Source: CAYVAP01 sp964343195 | GTDB lineage: Bacteria; Bacteroidota; Bacteroidia; J057 | Reading direction: 5' to 3' | Length of the DNA stretch: 20,076 bases | Assembly (NCBI GenBank): GCA_964343195.1 | Contig: CAYFIR010000122.1 | Location: 1-20,076, forward strand | Shown here: piece by piece, positions 14,540 through 20,076 of the stretch | Position numbering within the stretch: the first letter of the stretch is position 1 | Layout of the letters: each line of letters starts with the position of its first letter | Position numbers and translations under genes: made by a program | Notes under the pieces: generated by a model | Told to the model about the DNA's origin: nothing | The model's input: only the letters and a program-made list of their open reading frames with translations | Databases searched by the model: none

Positions 14540-14602
14540 AATCAATAGTCTTAACCATTGACCCGGAAATAGCAGGATCAACTAGTGGGATAAGTTCGAA
14601 GT

Positions 14603-14678
14603 ATCCCGCACGGCGGGATTTCGCTGTGCTCAACTGAGTCGCTAGTTCGTAGTTGAAAATGCTGTTGGTCAGCATTTT
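14603..14678. repeat. Two hairpins in the peroxiredoxin 3' region
   Basis: ATCCCGC-ACG-GCGGGAT (14603-14619) and AAAATGCTG-TTGGT-CAGCATTTT (14656-14678) are perfect stems of 7 and 9 bases. They lie between the peroxiredoxin stop and the terminator at 14505-14539. Together they make a structured 3' tail or a small extragenic repeat. No gene is seen here. Confidence 0.5.
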
Positions 14679-14718
14679 AAACGAATTGCGAATGGGTAAT
14701 TACTTAATTCAGAAGTAA

Positions 14719-15357
14719 CTAGTCCAGGTCGGGTTGTGGGGTCATGCGGAGATAGGGTTTCACGGTCTTGAAGCCCTTTGGAAACTTCTCCTTGGCCACT
14801 TCATCCGAGATGGAAGGAGAGATGACCACGTCCTGGCCGTGCTCCCAGTCTACAGGTGTTGCCACGCTGTGGTAGGCAGTCAACTGCAGCGAGTCGATGA
14901 CACGCAGAATCTCGAAGAAGTTGCGACCGGTGCTCGGGGGGTAAGTCAGGGTCAGCTTGATTTTTTTATCCGGACCGATGACGAAAACCGTCCGAACGGT
15001 AAACTTCTGGTCCGCGTTGGGGTGGATCATGTCGTACAGTTCAGCGACGTTGCGGTTGTCATCCGCCACGATGGGAAAGTTCATCTTGACTCCCTGGGTC
15101 TCCTCAATATCCTTGATCCACTCATGATGGTCTTCCAGAGGATCTACCGAGACGGCCATCACCTTCACATTGCGCTTCTCGAACTCTCCTTTGAGAGCAG
15201 CGGTGCGCCCCAGCTCAGTAGTACATACCGGAGTGAAGTCTGCGGGGTGGGAGTAAAGTACTCCCCAACTGTCTCCTAACCATTCATGGAAGTTGATGTC
15301 GCCTTCTGTGGTTTTCGCGGTGAAATTTGGAGCGGTGTCTCCTAATCGTAATGACAT
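14719..15357 (-). CDS. 1-Cys peroxiredoxin (PRDX6-like)
   Basis: This 212-residue thiol peroxidase has the peroxidatic site 'SHPADFTPVCTTE' with Cys45, the supporting Thr42 and Arg122 ('FTVRTVFVI'), and the long C-terminal part of the Prx6 group ('TPVDWEHGQDVVISPSISDE', then 'KTVKPYLRMTPQPD'). It reduces hydrogen peroxide or alkyl hydroperoxides in the cytoplasm. No resolving Cys of the 2-Cys type is present; Cys45 is the only Cys. The ATG at 15357 gives the family's 'MSLRLGDTAPNF' start, and the open frame further upstream is not conserved. The gene stands alone. Its upstream region has TATTTTG near 15410, one base short of a -7 element. The transcript probably ends at the terminator at 14505-14539. 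Confidence 0.93.
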   Translation of the reverse strand: MSLRLGDTAPNFTAKTTEGDINFHEWLGDSWGVLYSHPADFTPVCTTELGRTAALKGEFEKRNVKVMAVSVDPLEDHHEWIKDIEETQGVKMNFPIVADDNRNVAELYDMIHPNADQKFTVRTVFVIGPDKKIKLTLTYPPSTGRNFFEILRVIDSLQLTAYHSVATPVDWEHGQDVVISPSISDEVAKEKFPKGFKTVKPYLRMTPQPDLD

Positions 15358-15450
15358 AGTAACATTGTTTGTGGGTGAAAAACTTGTTCTATACCCAACG
15401 TTCCAAAATATCTGGCCGATAGTCAATCCCTTGGAGCACTTATCTTGAGT

Positions 15451-15993
15451 TTAGGCAGTTTGAAGACAGTCAGCGAGGCTTTGCATATCCATTTTCTCAC
15501 GCAGGCGCTTGATGGCCCGGTACATATGCCCTGTCACCTTGCGAAAGCTCCAGTCAAGGGTCTGGGCTATTTCTTCATAGGTACGCCCTTCCAGGTAATG
15601 CATTCGGACACAGGTCGCTTCTTCAGATCGCAGGATGCTGAATGCTTCTTTCACCAGCATTTGCTGATCCAAGGCGTCATCCTTTGCCGCCTCAGAAAAG
15701 GCACTGTGGTGGCGTTGATAGGTACAGTAGTTTTGGTGAGTGGACTGATGGCGTTGCCGGTCAATGAGCCAGTTGCGGGTGGTGGTACATAGCCAGCTTT
15801 TCATGCTGCCCCTTACTTCGAGTTTCATGAGCTTCTCGGAAAGGAGAATCAGCAATTCGTGGTTCACATCCTCGAGGGAAAGGTCAGTGGCATTGTAGCG
15901 ATAGTAAATGGATGCGATCGGGGACTCATATCGACCGATAAGTTGTTGAACGAACTGCACCTCTCCAGTTTGCTGGTACTGATCGACCAGCAT
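15451..15993 (-). CDS. ECF-like RNA polymerase sigma factor
   Basis: This ~180-residue protein has an ECF layout. Region 2 (~5-85) includes 'QQLIGRYESPIASIYYRY' and 'GSMKSWLCTTTRNWLIDRQR', and region 4 (~120-170) includes 'RSEEATCVRMHYLEGRTYEE', 'IAQTLDWSFRKVTGHMYRAI' and 'KRLREKM'. The match is less tight than for the other sigma gene: region 4 has 'FRKVTGHMYRAIKRL', where most ECF proteins have 'TVKSRL'. I chose the ATG at 15993, which fits the usual ECF start. The same frame stays open for 57 more codons to 16164 and would add a hydrophobic helix; see findings. No anti-sigma gene is adjacent. Its neighbours are the peroxiredoxin gene downstream and the response regulator upstream, all on the same strand. 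Confidence 0.82.
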   Translation of the reverse strand: MLVDQYQQTGEVQFVQQLIGRYESPIASIYYRYNATDLSLEDVNHELLILLSEKLMKLEVRGSMKSWLCTTTRNWLIDRQRHQSTHQNYCTYQRHHSAFSEAAKDDALDQQMLVKEAFSILRSEEATCVRMHYLEGRTYEEIAQTLDWSFRKVTGHMYRAIKRLREKMDMQSLADCLQTA

Positions 15994-16427
15994 CCTGTCA
16001 TCAACCTGACTCCCTTTCAAACCGATGCGAGGAGAAATGAGCAGGGTAGCACTGAGGGATACAGTTAGGATTCCTTTCGTTTCGCTTAGTTCATATTGGA
16101 GAAAAATAGCGACCAGAACCAGAAAACCAGCGGTAAGTAGTGTTTTGTAGCAAGACATGACCAAATGGGTTAGGTGTGAGACTATTTTGTTTGCTGAAGG
16201 TTGGGGTGTCAGCTTATAGTCTCAAGGTGCATGTCTTGATCCGCTCCGATATGAGAGATCTGGGCAAATGTCAGGATATAAGGCCCAGTCTATATGTACT
16301 TGAACTAGGGAAAATGTGTCGGAAAAATGTGCAAGTGGCTGATTATCAGCTGGGAAAATGCGCCATATTTCTTTTGCCTACTTCCCGGTTAAAATTACTG
16401 GTCGAAGAAATTTCCTCCGTTTTCCTG
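15994..16427. other. Intergenic region upstream of the second sigma gene
   Basis: This is 434 bases between the sigma gene and the response regulator. The part up to 16164 is an open minus-strand frame that might extend the sigma factor. The rest (16165-16427) holds a GCTGAT-T-ATCAGC dyad near 16345 and no gene that I can support. A plus-strand frame crossing 16176-16694 runs antisense over the response regulator and is a shadow. Confidence 0.35.
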
Positions 16428-16802
16428 CTACCTGATTCGGACAGAGGCCATACCAGTCAACAGGGCAGTGACATCAATCGGCTTTGGATAAAAGCGATCA
16501 AAGCCTGCGGTGAGAAACGTAGTCTCATCTTCAGCCCGGGCATAGGAGGTCAGGGCAAAAAATGGTACTCCAGCGTAGTTGGAGAACTCCTGTTTGATCA
16601 TGTACATCAATTCGGTCCCGGAAATTTGGGTTTCCCCGAGGTTGATGTCCATCAGGACAAGGTCATAGGGTGCTTCGTCAGATACAAAGTTTAGCGCACT
16701 ATTTGGATCACTGGCTACGGTGACCTGATGCCCATGCTTGTCTAATGCCCGATCTATAATCATGGCATTTATTTCGTTGTCTTCAACATAAAGTATTCTC
16801 AT
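16428..16802 (-). CDS. Single-domain response regulator (receiver only)
   Basis: This 124-residue protein is a lone CheY-like receiver domain. All key residues are present: acidic pair Glu7-Asp8 in 'ILYVEDNE', phospho-acceptor Asp52 in 'LVLMDINLG', Thr85 in 'FALTSYA', and Lys107 in 'YPKPID'. There is no DNA-binding or enzymatic output domain, so it must act by binding a partner or by passing phosphate on. It lies 137 bases downstream of the PAS histidine kinase on the same strand, and the two probably form a pair. The gap contains a perfect 7-base hairpin and a near -7 sequence (TACAATTTG, spacing one too long), so it may also have its own promoter. Confidence 0.9.
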   Translation of the reverse strand: MRILYVEDNEINAMIIDRALDKHGHQVTVASDPNSALNFVSDEAPYDLVLMDINLGETQISGTELMYMIKQEFSNYAGVPFFALTSYARAEDETTFLTAGFDRFYPKPIDVTALLTGMASVRIR

Positions 16803-16861
16803 CGCCCCGTGGTTTGTTGTAAGTCTTTCAATGTATAGAATATGGCAAAGACTTATTAACC

Positions 16862-16879
16862 AGAAATCGGGTGATTTCT
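16862..16879. other. Hairpin between kinase and regulator genes
   Basis: AGAAATC-GGGT-GATTTCT is a perfect 7-base stem with a 4-base loop in the 137-base gap between the kinase stop and the regulator start. It has no T run. It could modulate read-through or mRNA stability. Confidence 0.4.
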
Positions 16880-16939
16880 TACAATATAAGAATCGTCATA
16901 TATGTTCGTCGTCCAAATTGTAGTCCCTCGAACATCTGC

Positions 16940-18715
16940 TCAATGGACAACTTTTCGCAGCGGGAGACGAATGATGAATTCCGCTCCCTTACCCTTTTCA
17001 CTTTTGACCTGGATGGTGCCGCCCAGTAGGTTGACATAGCGTTTGGCGACTGCGAGTCCTATGCCTCCTCCTTCGTATGAGCGTGCATGGCCCCGGCTTA
17101 ACTGGGAGAAGGCTTCAAAAATTTCCTCAAACTTTTCTGGCGATATGCCTATCCCGGTATCTGCCACAATCACATTGACATAGCTGGCCTTTTCGGGCTT
17201 ATCGACGATCTCCAACCTGGTCGAAATGGAGCCGGAATCAGTAAATTTAACGGCATTTCCTACAATGTTTTCCAGGATCATATTCAGCATATTCTCATCT
17301 CCCCAGATGTAGTATTGAGTGCGGGTGTACAGACTGGGAAGGTTGATGCCTTTACTTTTGGCTGAGGGCTGCCAGTACTTCACACAATCGGCGAGTACCT
17401 TGCCCAGGTTGATCTCTCTGAAGTTGAATTGCTTGGCTTCCGCCTCCAGGATTGCCAGTTCCAGAATGCCAGTCAGGATGTGGAGGAGGCGCTTGCCGCT
17501 GAATTCAATGTCCTGAATGTACTTATGGATATCTTCCAGGTTCTCTTCTTCCCGGGCCAGGAAGGCCAGACCGAGAATCCCATTGAGAGGGGTTCTGATT
17601 TCATGGCTCATGTTGGCCATGAAGTTACTCTTGAGTCGAGCGAGTTCCTCTGCCTGATCTTTTGCCTTGATCATGTTTTGCTCTGCGATGATGTTCCGTG
17701 TATCATCCCAGTTGATTCCCACCATTCTCACAGACTGATCGATAGGATCATAGTGTGAATTGGCAACGACTCTGATGTATCGGGTTTCACCATTCTTGGT
17801 AATGCGGAACGTTGACGAAAAGGCTTCCTGTCGGAGAGCAGATTGCTGGATGGTTTGTTCGATAGCAGGTAGGTCCTCCTGTACAATCGTTTTGCGCCAG
17901 TCTTCATACTCCCCCGAAAACTCCTCCCGGTCCACACCAAATATCTGGAACATCTGCGGGTTCCAGATTAGTTTACCCGTTCCGGTATCCCATTCCCAGA
18001 CTCCAATGCTCGCCGATTCGGTAGCCATTTGGAGACGTTCACTCAACGCCACCAGTTTGGTTTCTGCTTCCTGCAGATGGGCGATCGTCTCCTCTGTTTC
18101 CCTTTCTTTCTGCTTTTCCCGTTCTTTTGCCAGGATGATCTGGTCATTTAATGCCTTCTCCTTTTTTAAAATAAACCGGAGCGTCGCACCTACCCGTCTG
18201 ATGGCCATCCCAATAGGATCCGAAGCCATGACAGGCAACACAAGGCAGGCTGTCTGCAGGATTAGTCCCCCCTGCTGGGAAAGTCCTCTCTCTTCTTCAA
18301 CAGACAATAAGGGCAGATCTGAAAGGGTGATGCCTATTAGATCCTGTTGATATTGTTCACTCAGAGTCTGGAGAAAGTTTAAAGGGGTCTCTCCTTCCTG
18401 TAATTCTGCCACCAGGCTTGTCCGATATTCCGGATCCGCTAGCAGGGTCCCTACGGAATGAGAAACCACCTGCACCCGGTTTTGCACCCAGTGAATATCC
18501 AGATTCAGGGTAAGGATTAACTCCGAAATCGCTTCCTGCTGCTTTTGACTCAGGTCCAGAAATCCTCCCACGATCAGGGCTCCCTGAAAAAAGGTTCCCT
18601 GCAATTCCCTTAACAGTGAGATCAGGCTCTCTTCCTGCCCCCTATCTACCCAAATAGCAATGGCTGTAGAATTGTCTCTACCATGGGCTTTTGGTATTTC
18701 TGAAGGGTTTTTCAT
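16940..18715 (-). CDS. PAS-domain sensor histidine kinase with CheB-like N-terminal region
   Basis: This 591-residue protein reads, in order: a ~180-residue N-terminal domain; a coiled coil (~183-232, Lys/Glu-rich); a PAS domain (~233-345, with 'SIGVWEWDTGTGKLIWNPQM' and a PAC-type 'YIRVVANSHYD'); the HisKA dimerisation helices with phospho-acceptor His371 in 'NMSHEIRTPLNGILG'; and the HATPase domain (N box with Asn483 and Asn487, 'DTGIGI' at 519-524, 'GGGIGLAVAKRYV' at 549-561). There are no membrane helices, so it is a cytoplasmic sensor. The N-terminal part resembles a CheB methylesterase fold without its catalytic residues; this is inference. I chose the ATG at 18715, as the 37 codons before it are Pro-rich and unlike a protein start. 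The lone receiver gene downstream is its likely partner. Confidence 0.88.
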   Translation of the reverse strand: MKNPSEIPKAHGRDNSTAIAIWVDRGQEESLISLLRELQGTFFQGALIVGGFLDLSQKQQEAISELILTLNLDIHWVQNRVQVVSHSVGTLLADPEYRTSLVAELQEGETPLNFLQTLSEQYQQDLIGITLSDLPLLSVEEERGLSQQGGLILQTACLVLPVMASDPIGMAIRRVGATLRFILKKEKALNDQIILAKEREKQKERETEETIAHLQEAETKLVALSERLQMATESASIGVWEWDTGTGKLIWNPQMFQIFGVDREEFSGEYEDWRKTIVQEDLPAIEQTIQQSALRQEAFSSTFRITKNGETRYIRVVANSHYDPIDQSVRMVGINWDDTRNIIAEQNMIKAKDQAEELARLKSNFMANMSHEIRTPLNGILGLAFLAREEENLEDIHKYIQDIEFSGKRLLHILTGILELAILEAEAKQFNFREINLGKVLADCVKYWQPSAKSKGINLPSLYTRTQYYIWGDENMLNMILENIVGNAVKFTDSGSISTRLEIVDKPEKASYVNVIVADTGIGISPEKFEEIFEAFSQLSRGHARSYEGGGIGLAVAKRYVNLLGGTIQVKSEKGKGAEFIIRLPLRKVVH

Positions 18716-18997
18716 GAAGGTATTGACTTGGGTGCTGCTGGGGAGGGGGGGATTATGGCACGGATTTATGGGGAAGAAGGCTGGATTTGGATGAAGTCGG
18801 ACTAATTTTGACCCAACATAATTCATCAGTAGGTATCAAGGGCAACGGCTAATTTAGTGAAGATCTTCATAGGTACTTTCTTAATAGGCCAAAAAGGTGT
18901 GAAAGTGGGTATATTGAATAATTTTTTGGTTAGTGACTTTGGGCCCTAAATCATTTAAGCACCGATTTTCTTAAATTACAAAATTATAAATGAATAA

Positions 18998-19633
18998 ATG
19001 GACAAGTCGATCGCAATTCTAATTACCCTTTTTTGTACCTGGGGTAATGCTGCATTTGGGCAGGAAATCCTTACCCAGCCTACAATTGAGGTGGGAGGAG
19101 GAACAACACAATGGCGGGGATATGACTCCGGAATAGGGGAAGGAAACAGCATACTGAGTTTGGGCGTAGGAATGTGGCGATTCGCACCAGGTAACCTGGA
19201 GTGGTCTATGTCTCTGAAATACAATCGTCTGAGCAGCAGTATCATGGGATATGAAGGACTTAACCTGGAGCCTGCAGAAATTTCCTGGACAGGACAGCGA
19301 TTGCATTGGACGACGCTCGCGACCTATTTTATTTCCAAATCCAGCTTCGGCATCCAGGCTGGCGGGTTTCTGGGTCTGGGGCTAAGTGGTACCCTGCAGG
19401 ATGATTTCTATCTGGATGAAGACGGTACGATCCCCCTGAACGCGATCACCCAGCCCCGTGATTTTAGCTACGGACCAGTGGTTGGCATCACCGGAGGGGT
19501 AAAGCCTTTTCAGGTCTACCTACGCTACCTGTGGGACCTGAAAGACTACCTGCCCGTCGCCGGGCTGGAGCTCAGGCGTTCTTACTGGAATCTCGGAGTC
19601 ACCTTTGTGATTCCCGGGGTGGAGATCTATTGA
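18998..19633 (+). CDS. Exported hypothetical protein, probable beta barrel
   Basis: This 211-residue protein has a signal peptide (~1-22, 'IAILITLFCTWGNAAFGQ'). The mature part is rich in Gly, Tyr and Trp with alternating strands: 'ILSLGVGMWRFAPGNLEWSM', 'LHWTTLATYFISKSSFGIQA', 'GPVVGITGGVKPFQVYLRYL' and 'SYWNLGVTFVIPG'. This suggests a small outer-membrane barrel of eight strands or so. I recognise no named family. It is divergent from the kinase gene (282-base gap, AT-rich) and stands alone. TGACTTTG near 18935, one base off the -7 consensus, with TTG ~20 bases upstream, may be its promoter. The right flank is a repeat cluster. Confidence 0.75.
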   Translation: MDKSIAILITLFCTWGNAAFGQEILTQPTIEVGGGTTQWRGYDSGIGEGNSILSLGVGMWRFAPGNLEWSMSLKYNRLSSSIMGYEGLNLEPAEISWTGQRLHWTTLATYFISKSSFGIQAGGFLGLGLSGTLQDDFYLDEDGTIPLNAITQPRDFSYGPVVGITGGVKPFQVYLRYLWDLKDYLPVAGLELRRSYWNLGVTFVIPGVEIY

Positions 19634-19684
19634 GGACGTGAGTTTTGAGTTTCTGGGCTTCAATTTCAATTGGAACAAGCAGCC

Positions 19685-19735
19685 TAAAGCAAACCTGGGG
19701 CGGCTTGTGGGATTGCCTATTTTTTTTGTAGGGGA
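19685..19735 (+). repeat. Dispersed repeat, shortened copy C
   Basis: This ~50-base stretch starts TAAAGCAAACCTGGGGCGG, continues CTTGTGGG and ends with a T run and GTAGGGG. It matches the start, middle and end of copy B (19856-19960) but lacks the block between the two GGGGCGG words of copy B, as well as a second short block. It is in the same direction as copy B, ~170 bases before it. Confidence 0.65.
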
Positions 19736-19783
19736 GAAAGTAGCACTTTAAGCATTCTGATTCCTCCCTCTTTCGCACAAGCC

Positions 19784-19801
19784 TCTCCCTCCAAAGGGAG
19801 A
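19784..19801. repeat. Short palindrome TCTCCCT-CCAA-AGGGAGA
   Basis: A perfect 7-base stem with a 4-base loop lies between repeat copies C and B. Words of this type (CCCTCCAAAGGGAG) are common as small extragenic repeats in Bacteroidota genomes, as far as I recall. It is not followed by a T run, and no gene is present around it. Confidence 0.45.
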
Positions 19802-19855
19802 TACCCCAATGGCACAAGTTTTAAGGTCCAGTGTTTCTTTTTGTCAAAGGAACTA

Positions 19856-19960
19856 TAAAGCAAGCCTGGGGCGGCGCTGGCCCGGCATTTGGCGCTCGGG
19901 GCGGCTTGTGGGCTGCCTGAAATGCCGAAGTTTTTTGGCCTACCTTTTTTTGTAGGGTAG
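19856..19960 (+). repeat. Dispersed ~75-bp repeat, copy B, with terminal hairpin
   Basis: Positions 19856-19929 are the inverted partner of copy A (12023-12097). The copy continues into a T-rich stretch and a small hairpin, CCTAC-CTTTTTTT-GTAGG (~19940-19957), which corresponds in position to the hairpin at 11988-12013 beside copy A. The hairpin sequences differ between the copies while the 75-base core is kept. The open frame crossing it on the minus strand is repeat-derived. Confidence 0.8.
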
Positions 19961-19990
19961 CAAATGGAAGAATAATACGCCGCTATTATT

Positions 19991-20041
19991 CTCACGCAGA
20001 TCGAAGATGCCGCCTAGCGGTAGGCGCAAGGACGCAGAGAG
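19991..20041. repeat. Extragenic repeat with CGCCTA/TAGGCG hairpin
   Basis: A stretch of 'CACGCAGATCGAAGA' and 'GCAAGGACGCAGAGAG' words flanks a perfect 6-base stem, CGCCTA-GCGG-TAGGCG (20011-20026). The wording resembles the 'CACGAAG' repeat near 5610 and is typical of interspersed repeats in this phylum. The window ends shortly after, so its full extent is unknown. Confidence 0.45.
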
Positions 20042-20076
20042 AAACCTGCCGGTTATCAAAGCCCCTTCAAAAAGAG

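Noticed and set aside
14585..14620. tRNA-like arm with GTTCGAA in a loop
   Set aside because: The loop is nine bases instead of seven, and no acceptor, D or anticodon arm can be drawn around it.
16176..16694. 172-codon plus-strand frame over the response regulator
   Set aside because: About half of it is antisense to a clear receiver domain, and the rest has no protein-like features.
1..20076. CRISPR array, tRNA, rRNA, transposase or integrase
   Set aside because: I looked for regularly spaced direct repeats, clover-leaf arms and the usual recombinase motifs and found none. The 7-base units near 6671 are too short and irregular for a CRISPR array.

Overview
The window looks like chromosomal DNA from a member of the Bacteroidota, probably near the Saprospiria (Lewinella or Haliscomenobacter type). 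That placement is inference. It rests on a gldH gene directly downstream of ricT, a DUF5103 remnant, several lipoproteins with short lipoboxes, a -7 element of the Bacteroidota type (TAnnTTTG) ahead of an ECF sigma gene, and the style of the intergenic repeats. Most of the window is moderately GC-rich. The first ~850 bases are clearly AT-rich and look like accessory DNA.

Layout. 1-921: AT-rich segment with a small protein that joins an EAD11-like adaptor domain to two membrane helices, abutting a DUF5103 gene that keeps only its C-terminal end (to 1161). 1174-2778 (minus): DUF2306 membrane protein and YARHG lipoprotein. 2890-5508 (minus): compact malonate unit, ACSF3/MatB-like malonyl-CoA synthetase, then madL and madM, with overlapping genes. 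5789-6607 (minus): secreted DNase I-like (EEP) protein, divergent from a rhomboid protease (6702-7265, plus). 7317-7586 (minus): Rof-like Rho-binding antiterminator. 7919-8452 (plus): lipoprotein, followed by a nested palindromic repeat and a strong two-way terminator. 8759-10638 (minus): beta-barrel outer-membrane protein and a VWA-domain lipoprotein. 10810-11917 (plus): ECF sigma factor and a one-pass putative anti-sigma protein. 12296-14118 (minus): ricT-gldH pair. 14719-15357 (minus): 1-Cys peroxiredoxin. 15451-15993 (minus): second ECF-type sigma factor. 16428-18715 (minus): hybrid-type PAS histidine kinase and a single-domain response regulator. 18998-19633 (plus): exported beta-rich protein. 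The right end is a cluster of repeats.

How the genes may work together. MadLM would import malonate and the synthetase would activate it to malonyl-CoA. No malonate decarboxylase subunits are present, so the product could feed fatty-acid synthesis. The kinase and lone receiver form a likely two-component pair without a DNA-binding output. The sigma/anti-sigma pair is divergent from the envelope genes at 8759-10638.

Most interesting points: the EAD11-plus-membrane protein at a probable island edge; a kinase whose N-terminal region resembles a CheB methylesterase domain that has lost its catalytic residues; the MadLM plus ACSF3-like malonate module; and a dispersed ~75-bp repeat in two inverted copies plus a third copy that looks like its internal-deletion derivative. 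I found no tRNA, rRNA, CRISPR array, transposase or integrase gene.
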